From Paraburkholderia sp. BL9I2N2 (GTDB taxonomy: Bacteria > Pseudomonadota > Gammaproteobacteria > Burkholderiales > Burkholderiaceae), in contig NZ_SMGP01000002.1 in NCBI RefSeq assembly GCF_004339745.1, forward strand, positions 124,001 through 188,000: a DNA stretch of 64,000 bases, given 5' to 3'. The notes under the pieces were generated by a model. It was not told the DNA's origin. It made no database searches and saw only the letters and a program-made list of their open reading frames with translations. This document shows, one piece after another, positions 25,071-33,597 of this stretch; the stretch's first letter is position 1, and each line of letters opens with the position of its first letter. A program made the translations under genes and the position numbers.

Positions 25071-25712
25071 GTGCAACTCCATAGTTTCTTCAACAGCTCG
25101 ACCTCGTACCGTGTGCGCATTGCACTCGCGCTCAAAGGTCTCGCGTACGACACGTTGCCCGTGAATATCCGCATCGGCGAACATCGCGCGGCGGACTACG
25201 TGGCGAACGTGAATCCGTCGGCGTCGGTGCCGGCGCTCGTCGACGGCGATTTCAAACTCGGCCAGTCACTCGCGATCATCGACTATCTCGACCGGACGCA
25301 TCCCGAGCCGCGCCTGATTCCGCTCGAACCGGTGGCGCGTGCGCGCGTGCTCGAATTCGCGTCACTGATTTCGTGCGACATTCATCCGGTCAACAACCTG
25401 CGCGTGCTGCGCTATCTGGAAACGGAACTCAAGGTGACGCCACAGCAGAAGACCGCGTGGTATCGACACTGGATTGCTGAAGGGATGGCCGGTGCCGAGC
25501 GCATGCTTGAACGCAGCAATGAAGGCCCTTGGTGCTTCGGCGCGCAGCCGACGCTCGCTGACGTGTCCCTCGTGCCGCAGATCGCCAACGCGCTGCGCAT
25601 GGACTGCGATCTGAGCGCCTATCCGCGCTGCCTCGCTGTGTATGAACACGCGTCGAAACACCCGGCATTCGCTGCTGCGCAGCCGCAGCGCCAGCCGGAT
25701 TACATTGCTTGA
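25071..25712 (+). CDS. Maleylpyruvate isomerase (zeta-class GST)
   Basis: 213 residues from a GTG at 25071. The zeta-class start motif SSTSYRVRIAL (residues 9-19) then lies where the family has it; an in-frame TTG at 25053 would add six residues. NVNPSASVPALVDGD with the cis-Pro and LGQSLAIIDYLDRT complete the glutathione site. It isomerises maleylpyruvate to fumarylpyruvate with glutathione. It sits between the hydrolase and the 3-hydroxybenzoate hydroxylase and would be NagL/MaiA-like. Confidence 0.9.
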   Translation: MQLHSFFNSSTSYRVRIALALKGLAYDTLPVNIRIGEHRAADYVANVNPSASVPALVDGDFKLGQSLAIIDYLDRTHPEPRLIPLEPVARARVLEFASLISCDIHPVNNLRVLRYLETELKVTPQQKTAWYRHWIAEGMAGAERMLERSNEGPWCFGAQPTLADVSLVPQIANALRMDCDLSAYPRCLAVYEHASKHPAFAAAQPQRQPDYIA

Positions 25713-25739
25713 TGGCGGGGCAATCATGGGGAGACAGTC

Positions 25740-26945
25740 ATGAGTGAGACAGACAAAGGGCGCCGCGTGCTCGTGATCGGCGGCGGAATTGGCGGCCTGG
25801 CCGCTGCGCTGGTGCTGGCGCGTCAGGGCATTCGCGTGCAACTGCTCGAGCAGGCTCCGGAAATCCAGGAGATAGGCGCGGGCATCCAGCTGGCCGCGAA
25901 CGCGTTCAATGCGCTCGATGCGCTGGGTGTCGGCGAGGCGGCGCGTGGCCGGGCCGTGTTCACCGACTATCTGAGCCTGATGGACGCGCTCGACGCGAAG
26001 GAAATCGTGCGCGTCGACGTCGGCGCGCCGTATCGCGAGCGCTTCGGCAATCCGTATGCGGTGATTCATCGCGCGGACATCCATCTGTCGATTCTCGAAG
26101 CCGTGAAGGATCATCCGCTGATCCAGTTCCGCACGAACACGCAAGTCTGCACGCTCGATCAGGATGCAGACGGTGTGACCGTCACCGATCAGCATGGCGA
26201 GCGCTACAGCGCGGACGCGGTGATTGGTTGTGACGGCGTGAAGTCAGCGATACGCAAGGCATTGATCGGCGACGAGCATCGCGTGACGGGACATGTCGTG
26301 TATCGCGCAGTCGTCGATGCCGGGAACATGCCCACGGATCTGCAAATCAATGCGCCTGTCGTGTGGGCGGGTCCGCATTGTCACCTTGTGCACTATCCGC
26401 TACGCGGCGGCCGGCAGTACAACCTCGTCGTCACGTTCCATAGCCGCGAAAAGGAGGAATGGGGCGTGCGCGAAGGCAGCAAGCAGGAAGTGCTGTCGTA
26501 CTTCGAGGGCATCCATCCGCTGCCGCACCAGATGCTGGACCGGCCGACTTCCTGGAAGCGCTGGGCCACGGCGGACCGCGATCCCGTGGAACGCTGGAGC
26601 GACGGGCGCGCCACCGTGCTCGGCGACGCCGCGCACCCGATGACCCAGTACCTCGCCCAAGGCGCCTGCCAGGCGCTTGAAGACGCGGTCACGCTCGGAG
26701 CGGCCGTTGCCGCGACTGACGGCGATTTCGAAGCCGCGTTCAAGCTGTACGAGACCGCACGTATTCCGCGCACGGCACGCGTGCTGTACTCGGCGCGCGA
26801 AATGGGCCGCATCTATCACGCGAAGGGTGTCGAGCGTCTGGTGCGTAACTCGCTTTGGGTCGGCCGCACGCAGGAGCAGTTCTATGACGCGTTGGCGTGG
26901 TTGCATGGCTGGCGCGCGGAAGATTGCCTGAAGGGCGTCCTCTGA
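25740..26945 (+). CDS. 3-hydroxybenzoate 6-hydroxylase (FAD monooxygenase)
   Basis: 401 residues. It is a class A flavoprotein monooxygenase that converts 3-hydroxybenzoate to gentisate with NADH and O2. The GxGxxG motif is VIGGGIGGLAAAL (residues 12-24), the DG motif is VIGCDGVKSAIRK and the GD motif is VLGDAAHPMTQYLAQG. GGGGAGACAG precedes the ATG. It is the last gene of the gentisate operon and supplies its substrate. Salicylate 5-hydroxylation is the alternative, but those enzymes are Rieske type, so 3-hydroxybenzoate is favoured. Confidence 0.9.
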   Translation: MSETDKGRRVLVIGGGIGGLAAALVLARQGIRVQLLEQAPEIQEIGAGIQLAANAFNALDALGVGEAARGRAVFTDYLSLMDALDAKEIVRVDVGAPYRERFGNPYAVIHRADIHLSILEAVKDHPLIQFRTNTQVCTLDQDADGVTVTDQHGERYSADAVIGCDGVKSAIRKALIGDEHRVTGHVVYRAVVDAGNMPTDLQINAPVVWAGPHCHLVHYPLRGGRQYNLVVTFHSREKEEWGVREGSKQEVLSYFEGIHPLPHQMLDRPTSWKRWATADRDPVERWSDGRATVLGDAAHPMTQYLAQGACQALEDAVTLGAAVAATDGDFEAAFKLYETARIPRTARVLYSAREMGRIYHAKGVERLVRNSLWVGRTQEQFYDALAWLHGWRAEDCLKGVL

Positions 26946-27175
26946 GGATAAGGATAGCTGTGCGCCAAGATCGAGGTCTGCGGAAAAGACACGATCGGTT
27001 CTGTGTTCGAATACCAAAAGTGATGAGACCGCTATTTTGATTGTGTGCGCCGATGCAACGGTGAATTGGCAAAATTGGTACTTACCCTAAGTTCTTCTCC
27101 CTCTTAGACTGTTTTTCAGCCGTGGCAGAAAACCCGTGTGGTCCTGCCACCAACCAATCTAAGAGGTACGAAGTC

Positions 27176-27460
27176 ATGAAGTCGTTCACCAAGGCTGTTC
27201 TCGTTGCGGCGCTTGCCGTTGTCCCTCTTGCATCGTTCGCACAGTCAAGTCCGTCGCTGACCCGTGCGCAAGTGCGTGCCCAGTTGGAACAGCTCGAGAA
27301 AGCGGGTTACAACCCGCGCGATTGGGTTCATTACCCGGAAAATATCCAGGCTGCTGAAGCGAAAGTCGCGGCGCAAAACACCGCAGTGCAAGGTGCGGTA
27401 TCCGGGTATGGTGGTGATGTGGATGGGACGTCTCGCTCGGGGCGAGCAGACGGACTCTGA
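27176..27460 (+). CDS. DUF4148 family small exported protein
   Basis: 94 residues from the ATG at 27176. Signal peptide MKSFTKAVLVAALAVVPLASFAQ; the mature part has TRAQVRAQLEQLEKAGYNP, the DUF4148 hallmark, and then YPENIQAAEAKV. These small periplasmic proteins are abundant in Burkholderia and have no established role. It stands alone 230 bases after the gentisate operon and ahead of the convergent LuxR gene. Confidence 0.85.
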   Translation: MKSFTKAVLVAALAVVPLASFAQSSPSLTRAQVRAQLEQLEKAGYNPRDWVHYPENIQAAEAKVAAQNTAVQGAVSGYGGDVDGTSRSGRADGL

Positions 27461-27592
27461 TAGGAAGCTGTATCGGGACTGAGGCGGCGCAACCTCAGTT
27501 CCGGAATTCCGCGGTTCGTGGCGGCGCGGTCCCTGGCTGAGCCCGGCAAGTGCGTTAGTCCACATACCGTGAGCGGCCCCTCGGCACGCGGC

Positions 27593-30331
27593 CTAGTACG
27601 GACCCACGAGTCCGAGGTCCCGTGCGCGTGCAACGGCTTGAGCTCGCTTATCGACGCCGAGTTTCATGAAGATACTCTTCATATGAGATTTGACGGTTTC
27701 AGCGCCAATTCCAAGCGTATTTGCGATTTCCTTGTTCGACTGTCCTCTCGCAATCAAGTCGACGATTTCGCGCTCCCTTGAACTCAGTGATCCGCGCTCC
27801 GTGTCGCGCTGACGGTTGCCACCGGGCTGATAGAGTGTCCGCCAGCCATGGAGCAGATGATTGGCGTAGGCGATCGTCTCGTTCGTTTGCGCCGTATTCT
27901 GCGCGTCGTCGCAAACGGCGTGCAGCAAGTCGCCGATGTCCGGGCCCACATCGAGAATGGATTGGTACACCCCTGCGGGCGCGGCGATCTTCAGGACTTC
28001 GCTAAAGACCTCGATCGCACGGGCGCGTTCGTTCGCTGCCAGCCAGACGAGCGCAAGCATGGTTCGCAAACGTATCGCGAGGAAATCTCCATGTCGTCGT
28101 TCCGCGCTCTGCAGCGCGGTGTTCAACAGCGCAGTGGCCTCTTCGGTCCGGTGCTGAGCCGCGGCGACAGAGGCCGCCCCAAGTGCACGATAATCCTCGA
28201 TCTCGAGCGAGATGGAGCGTGAAGAATGGGAATGGGAGCGCGCCACCTGATCGAGTTGGGCGACGCACACAGCCGCCTCGACCGTCCTGCCTTCCACAAG
28301 ATAGAGCCGTATGCGTTCGACCAGGGCGGCGGCGGTCATGCGTTCCCATCCACGTGCGCAAGCCAACGCCTGCGCGCGATCCAGCAACGCATACGCCTGC
28401 CTCATGTCCGAACGCGCGACTGCGATTCGGATGAGGACGCGATAGGCGATCAACACGCTATCTAGCAAGACCGCCACGTCGATAACGGGCATCAGTCCTG
28501 CAACCAGCGTTTCAGCCTCGTCCAGTCGGCCGTGTTCGTACCAGATCTGTCCGATCATCGGTGCGCATAGTGCTACCGAGATCGAATCGGGACCGGCTTC
28601 GCGTTCGGCCAGCTTCATCGATTCCGTGAAATACCGTTCTGCAAGCTCGAAGTGCAACTGTTGCATCTCCGCGTGTCCCAGCAGGCACAGCCGGTAGACG
28701 GAAGAATAGAGGTTGCGTTGATTTTCTTCGATTGAATAGGACATCCACGGCGTGGCGTAAAGCGCTTCGAGGTTGCCGGCCTTCCAGTGTGCGAAGCGCA
28801 CGACGTTGGATGCCACATTGGTCGTCCAGATATTGGCGGACGGTCGTTCGAGGCATGGCTCAGCGATAGCGAGCGCCGCTTCAGGATCGTCCTTCAGTGC
28901 CGCGACGACCGAACGGATCGCCTGGCATTCCCACCGGATGCCTTCGGGCTCGGCGCCGGTCTGGGACGGGATATCACGTTCGACCGTATCCAGCATCGCG
29001 AGCGCCTCGTCGAAACGCAACGCGAGCGCCATTCCCCAGGCGATCGCCAGCGTAACCCTCACCTGTGCACCGGCCAGACCCACGGGGAAGCGGCGCTGCA
29101 AACCGAGCAGCGTGAGCAGATCGCCTTTCTTGACGAGTGCCATCGCGCACTGTTCCATGAGACGGATCGCGTTATCCGTGGTGCCCGCGGCGATCGCATG
29201 TTTGACTGCCTCCGTCCACAGCTCCTCGCCGCCATACCACCCGGACGCGCGGCAATGCAATTCCGCCACCTCGTCGGCGTGCTGTGCGTCGAGCTTCGCC
29301 CGCAGGTACTCGCCCATCAGATGGTGATAGCGGAACCATTTTCCGTCGCAGTCGAGCGCTTGCAACAGCATCTGCCCCTCGGCGATGTCGTCCAGCATGC
29401 GCTGGCTCGTGCGCAGGCCCGTTACCGCCTCGCAGAGCGGCGCGCTCAATCGATCGAGTATCGACGTGCGCAGCATGAACCCAACTATTTCGGCCGGCAG
29501 CCGCTCGAACATGTGTTCGATATAGGCGGCGAACGGCCGCGATGCGCCAGACGGCGCACCAGGCTCCTTAACGCCTTGGCATTCCTTGCGCGAGAGCATG
29601 GACATCGAGATGCGCAGCGCCGCAGCCCAGCCCTCTGTGCTCGCAAAAAGCGTCTCGATGCGGGAAGCGTTCAGCACGCCGGGCAATGCGTGTTCGACGA
29701 AGCGCTTCGTTTCGTCGAAGTCGAAACGTAACGCCGACGCATCGATTTCCAGCAGATCGTCGCCTGCTCTCATCCTCGCGAGCGGCAGCGATGGTTCTGT
29801 GCGACAGCAGAGAACCACATGCACATTCTGCGGCGCCTTTTCAATAAAGAACGACATCGCATCGTGCACTGCTGGACGGGTGACCAGGTGATAGTCGTCC
29901 AGAAACAGGACGACCTCGTCGTCGACTTCGACAAGCTCGTTGATCAGCGTGGAAACGACGGCGTGCAGAGGGACGAATGCGGCGTCGGCAGTCAGGCTGA
30001 TCGCCGCCGCGCCGACATTGCCGCAGGCATGCCACAACGCATGCGCCAGGTAATTGACGAAGTGTGCGGGTTCGTCGTCCTCGGCGTCGAGCGACAACCA
30101 GGCCACCCGCGCACCGTTCGCGCGCAGCCGGTCGAGCCAGATGAGCGCCAGCGAAGTCTTGCCGAATCCGGCGGGCGCTTTGATCACGGTGAGACGTTTG
30201 CTCGCGGCGCGCTCAGCCAGACCGACGAGTTGCGGACGAACGATCAGATCCACGGGCAAACGCGGCGGAACGACCTTCGTTGCAAGGAAAAGATGCGGCC
30301 CGATCGTGGACGTTTCTCCAACCACACGCAT
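27593..30331 (-). CDS. Large ATP-binding LuxR-family (MalT-type) transcriptional activator
   Basis: 912 residues, the usual LAL size. The N-terminal STAND ATPase has a Walker A motif KAPAGFGKTS (51-60) and a Walker B segment VVLFLDDYHLV. The middle is alpha-helical and repeat-rich (TPR-like sensor region). The C-terminal LuxR HTH is LSSREREIVDLIARGQSNKEI followed by TVKSHMKSIFMKLGV. By family knowledge, an inducer and ATP drive oligomerisation on repeated promoter boxes. Its own upstream region has an array of repeated TGGGGGATGG boxes close to the MalT box consensus, suggesting autoregulation. The inducer is unknown. Confidence 0.9.
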   Translation of the reverse strand: MRVVGETSTIGPHLFLATKVVPPRLPVDLIVRPQLVGLAERAASKRLTVIKAPAGFGKTSLALIWLDRLRANGARVAWLSLDAEDDEPAHFVNYLAHALWHACGNVGAAAISLTADAAFVPLHAVVSTLINELVEVDDEVVLFLDDYHLVTRPAVHDAMSFFIEKAPQNVHVVLCCRTEPSLPLARMRAGDDLLEIDASALRFDFDETKRFVEHALPGVLNASRIETLFASTEGWAAALRISMSMLSRKECQGVKEPGAPSGASRPFAAYIEHMFERLPAEIVGFMLRTSILDRLSAPLCEAVTGLRTSQRMLDDIAEGQMLLQALDCDGKWFRYHHLMGEYLRAKLDAQHADEVAELHCRASGWYGGEELWTEAVKHAIAAGTTDNAIRLMEQCAMALVKKGDLLTLLGLQRRFPVGLAGAQVRVTLAIAWGMALALRFDEALAMLDTVERDIPSQTGAEPEGIRWECQAIRSVVAALKDDPEAALAIAEPCLERPSANIWTTNVASNVVRFAHWKAGNLEALYATPWMSYSIEENQRNLYSSVYRLCLLGHAEMQQLHFELAERYFTESMKLAEREAGPDSISVALCAPMIGQIWYEHGRLDEAETLVAGLMPVIDVAVLLDSVLIAYRVLIRIAVARSDMRQAYALLDRAQALACARGWERMTAAALVERIRLYLVEGRTVEAAVCVAQLDQVARSHSHSSRSISLEIEDYRALGAASVAAAQHRTEEATALLNTALQSAERRHGDFLAIRLRTMLALVWLAANERARAIEVFSEVLKIAAPAGVYQSILDVGPDIGDLLHAVCDDAQNTAQTNETIAYANHLLHGWRTLYQPGGNRQRDTERGSLSSREREIVDLIARGQSNKEIANTLGIGAETVKSHMKSIFMKLGVDKRAQAVARARDLGLVGPY

Positions 30332-30707
30332 TTTTCAGTCACATTGTTTTGGGGTGGCCGTGCTTGCCGCCATCCCCCATCTATTGAAGCGTATCCCCCG
30401 GGTTGGGGGATGGCGGGCATCTCCCCTGTATGGGGGATGGTGGGCCGCGCCGCGCCAGGAGATCATGCGTCCACCGGGTTGGGATCGAAGCGTGCCCCCT
30501 GGAGAAGGCAGCGCGCTTGTGGATCACTGCCGGGCGGCTCACTGGCGCTTCGCCGGGAACGACTCGTTTTTTGCCACATGATACGCCGCCTCGAATCGCA
30601 TTGCAGAGTACCAGGCGGGAACCGGTCGGCGCGCAGCCGTCAACATCGCTGCGCCAGCGCTCCTTGTCAGTCGAAATCGCGCGCCTGCTACTGATAGATA
30701 TATAGCC
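30332..30707. other. Intergenic region between LAL regulator and histidine kinase
   Basis: 376 bases. Apart from the box array, no gene is supported: the open frames of about 65-175 codons are GC-rich shadow frames without ribosome-binding sites. The kinase promoter must lie in the right half. Confidence 0.5.
30367..30443. promoter_or_regulatory. Array of TGGGGGATGGYGG boxes upstream of the LAL regulator
   Basis: Three near-identical 13-mers: minus strand at 30367-30379, plus strand at 30404-30416 and 30431-30443. Partial reverse copies (TATCCCCC at 30392-30399 and ATCTCCCC at 30419-30426) make two of them into inverted pairs. The array is 36 to 112 bases from the LAL start codon. The sequence resembles the MalT box (GGGGAKGAGG), which is known for this regulator class. 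Confidence 0.65.
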
Positions 30708-32138
30708 GTGTTAGCCAAAGTTCCAAAGATCAGCAATCACTTGCGGGAAAAAACCGTGTCCATCGCAGCCGATCTGACGCTTGTGGTCGAACGCACGCTT
30801 GCGATACTGACCCAGTTCGATGGATACAAATTGCTCGCGCCGGCAGCGAAACGGGACGTTCACGAATCCGTCGCGCTGTCAGCCAAAGTATGGTTCGAGA
30901 CGCTGTTGTCGGGCGAACCTCCATCGGCACAGGACATGGACGCTTTCCGGGAAATCAGCCAAAGACGTGAGCATCAGCGCGTGCCGCTGCAGAGCCTCCT
31001 TCAGGCGCTGCGCCTCGGGTTGCGAGAAACCTGGAGCACGTACATCGCGCTGGGCGAGTTGGACGAGCGCATTGCCAAAGAACTTCTGGCCGACGTCTCG
31101 CTGTATCTGCTCGATCATTTCGATTTCATTGCGCAGATCATTGTCCGGGCCTATCTGGCTGAACATTATCGGCAACCGCGGTGGGCGGAATTGGCCATCG
31201 CAATCGAGGAGGGCGCGCGCCGATCCGAAAGTGTACGGCACCATCTCGTCGCGCTCCTCGAGCAGTTATCGGATGAGCCGGACCTGCTATCGAGGCTCGA
31301 AGTCGGCCACGCTCGAGAGCAACGCGGTACTGAAGCGGCCGGCGCGCAGGTGATGAAGTTCTTCGGCCTCGACGTCGATATCGATGACGGCGCGGAACTG
31401 TCGAAGGCCTTGCACGATGCGCAGGAGCAACTCGCGCAGGCGTCGAGGCTCGCGGCCGTCGCCGAGCTGTCCGCCTCCATCGCTCACGAACTCAATCAGC
31501 CGCTCCAGGCCATCGTGGCACATGGGCGCGCATGCGTGCGATGGCTCGCCGCGACGCCGCCCAGGATCGACGAAGCCAAATATTCGGCCGAGCAGTTGCT
31601 CCGCGACGCGAATTCCGCAGCGGACGTGGTCAGCCGCATTCGGGCGCTCTTCAGGCACACGGCTCCACAGAAGGTCGAACTCGATATCAACAAGCTGATT
31701 CTTCAGGTATGCACGCTGATGGCCGACGACATCCAGCGCAGCGCGGTTTCGCTCGAGACAATATTGGGCGAAGACGTGTCGAAGATCAGCGCGGACGCGG
31801 TGCAGATCCAGCAGGTGATCGTGAACCTCGTGCGCAACGCGATCGAAGCGCTAGCGGCAACGGAGGAACGGCCGAGGCTGCTAGTGATCCGCTCGCGTCG
31901 CGATGCGGACAACGTGGTGGTCGACGTGGAGGATCATGGTTCGGGACAGGTGGACTTCAAGAAGATCTTCGAGCCGTTCTTCACCACGAAGGAAACAGGA
32001 ATGGGCATGGGGCTGGCAATCTGCCGGTCCATCATCGAGGCACACGCGGGCCGGATCTGGGCCGTGCGCAATGTGTCCCGCGGCGTAACCTTCAGTTTCA
32101 GTCTTCCGATAGAGCGTTCGAACGCGACAGCACGTTGA
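30708..32138 (+). CDS. Cytoplasmic sensor histidine kinase (RsbRD-N-like sensor, FixL-type kinase)
   Basis: 476 residues from a GTG at 30708; a later GTG (30756) is possible. The N-terminal about 200 residues are helical and resemble the RsbRD N-terminal domain (WFETLLSG and RLGLRETW). A coiled linker leads to the H box SIAHELNQPLQAIV with H260, N box NLVRNAIEAL and G boxes EDHGSGQ and GMGMGLAICRSII. No membrane segments are visible, so it senses an intracellular signal. It precedes two response regulators and a diguanylate cyclase. The FixJ-type regulator at 32518 is the probable partner. Confidence 0.85.
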   Translation: MLAKVPKISNHLREKTVSIAADLTLVVERTLAILTQFDGYKLLAPAAKRDVHESVALSAKVWFETLLSGEPPSAQDMDAFREISQRREHQRVPLQSLLQALRLGLRETWSTYIALGELDERIAKELLADVSLYLLDHFDFIAQIIVRAYLAEHYRQPRWAELAIAIEEGARRSESVRHHLVALLEQLSDEPDLLSRLEVGHAREQRGTEAAGAQVMKFFGLDVDIDDGAELSKALHDAQEQLAQASRLAAVAELSASIAHELNQPLQAIVAHGRACVRWLAATPPRIDEAKYSAEQLLRDANSAADVVSRIRALFRHTAPQKVELDINKLILQVCTLMADDIQRSAVSLETILGEDVSKISADAVQIQQVIVNLVRNAIEALAATEERPRLLVIRSRRDADNVVVDVEDHGSGQVDFKKIFEPFFTTKETGMGMGLAICRSIIEAHAGRIWAVRNVSRGVTFSFSLPIERSNATAR

Positions 32139-32517
32139 CGAGGGCTGGCGGTATCGCCGGTCGGCTCGTCAGGTAAGCCTTTCCACCTGGGCATTCATTG
32201 ACCAGCGCCCGCATTTGCGCAGCCAGACCGTGCGGGGATGGTTCAGGCACACGTCAACGCAAGGACGTGTGCAGACCATTCGTGACAGACCTTGTGGGCC
32301 ATTTCGCAACGGGTGCCGAGCCTACAACTTCATTTTGGGCGCTGCCATTACATATTCATGTGATGCACAACACAGCCGTCCGTGGTCTCATGTGACGTTT
32401 CCGATGGCAATGGTTTTTTTGTCGGCACGACCGCGCGATACGGACATTCAGCGGGATTATCGTGGCCCGGCTGTGCCGAAGTTAGGAGGGACTTTCACCT
32501 AACCACCGAGGGGTTCC
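32139..32517. other. Intergenic region before the FixJ-type regulator
   Basis: 379 bases without a supportable gene. Composition is less GC-rich towards the right end, as expected for a promoter of the response regulator; GAGGGG precedes its ATG. I see no clear dyad. Confidence 0.45.
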
Positions 32518-33159
32518 ATGGAATCCGCAAGCGAATTGGTCTACGTGGTCGACGACGAAAAACGGGTGCGGGAAGCACTCTCCGCACTGCTGCGCGCAAA
32601 CGGAAGAAACGTTCAGGCATTCAGCTCCGGTGGAGAGTTTCTGGACACGCCGCGTCAAAAAAATGTCGTTGCATGTCTGATCCTGGACATGCGCATGCCA
32701 GACATGAATGGCCTGGAAGTCCAGAAGCTGGTACGCACGGACTCGCGAATTCCTGTCATTTTCATTACGGGAAGAGGCGATGTGCCGTCCGCGGTCCTGG
32801 CCATGAAGGGCGGGGCAGTTGATTTCCTCACCAAGCCCGTCAATGAAGACGCATTGATGGGCGCGGTCGATGCGGCTCTCGCGAGAGCATACGTGCTTCG
32901 CAAGGAGGCGGAGGACGCGACGACACTCTGGGCTCTCTATCAATCGCTGACGCCTCGCGAGCAGGAGATTTTGCCGTTACTCGCAAGCGGTCTGCTCAAC
33001 AAGCAGGCGGCAGCAATTCTTGGCATCACCGAATACACCGTGCAGGTACATCGCGGCCACATCATGAGAAAAATGCAGGCGGATTCATTTGCTACTCTCG
33101 TCAGGCAGGCCAGCAAACTGCAACTCGAAGCATCGCTGACAACCACGTCCGATGTCTGA
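32518..33159 (+). CDS. FixJ/NarL-family response regulator
   Basis: 213 residues. The receiver domain (about 8-120) has the acidic pair VVDDE (11-15), phosphoacceptor D57 (CLILDMRMP), Thr in FITGRGD and Lys in LTKPVNED. The C-terminal LuxR-type HTH starts LTPREQEILPLLASG and has the recognition helix TEYTVQVHRGHIMRKM. It has the FixJ/TtrR style and should be phosphorylated by the upstream FixL-like kinase. A second, receiver-only protein follows after 42 bases. Confidence 0.9.
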   Translation: MESASELVYVVDDEKRVREALSALLRANGRNVQAFSSGGEFLDTPRQKNVVACLILDMRMPDMNGLEVQKLVRTDSRIPVIFITGRGDVPSAVLAMKGGAVDFLTKPVNEDALMGAVDAALARAYVLRKEAEDATTLWALYQSLTPREQEILPLLASGLLNKQAAAILGITEYTVQVHRGHIMRKMQADSFATLVRQASKLQLEASLTTTSDV

Positions 33160-33201
33160 GGTCGATTAATTCTTCGTGAGAAGCGATGAGCGGAGAAAAA
33201 A

Positions 33202-33567
33202 ATGCCCACGCCTCCGGTTCGGACCGTCGCCATAATTGATGACGACCGGCGCGTTTTGACGTCTCTTGCGAACCTGCTTGCGTCTGGCGGGTATGGAGTA
33301 CGAGTCTACGAATCGCCACTGGATTTCTTTTCCGATGGTTACTCCGGTCTGGTATGCGTTATCACGGACTTGGGAATGCGGCCCATTGACGGTATTCAAG
33401 TACTCGAAAGAACGGTTCATTCGAACGCGCTTACACCCGTCATCATCATCACCGGGAACTCGAGCGGGCATACGGAAGACTGCTATCTGCAAAGAGGCGC
33501 CTTGGGTTTCTTCAGAAAGCCTGTTGACGGCGACGCGTTGCTGGACCTGCTGGATAGTATCGTTTGA
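33202..33567 (+). CDS. Stand-alone response regulator receiver domain
   Basis: 121 residues, a single receiver. The acidic pocket is IIDDDRR, the phosphoacceptor is D56 (VCVITDLGM), then IIITGNS and FFRKPVDG with the conserved Lys. There is no output domain, so it acts through protein contacts or as a phosphate sink. GGAG lies before the ATG. It is co-oriented with the FixJ-type gene and convergent with the diguanylate cyclase gene, 30 bases between stop codons. Confidence 0.87.
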   Translation: MPTPPVRTVAIIDDDRRVLTSLANLLASGGYGVRVYESPLDFFSDGYSGLVCVITDLGMRPIDGIQVLERTVHSNALTPVIIITGNSSGHTEDCYLQRGALGFFRKPVDGDALLDLLDSIV

Positions 33568-33597
33568 GCGGTTGGCCCTGAAACAGACAGTCACGCT

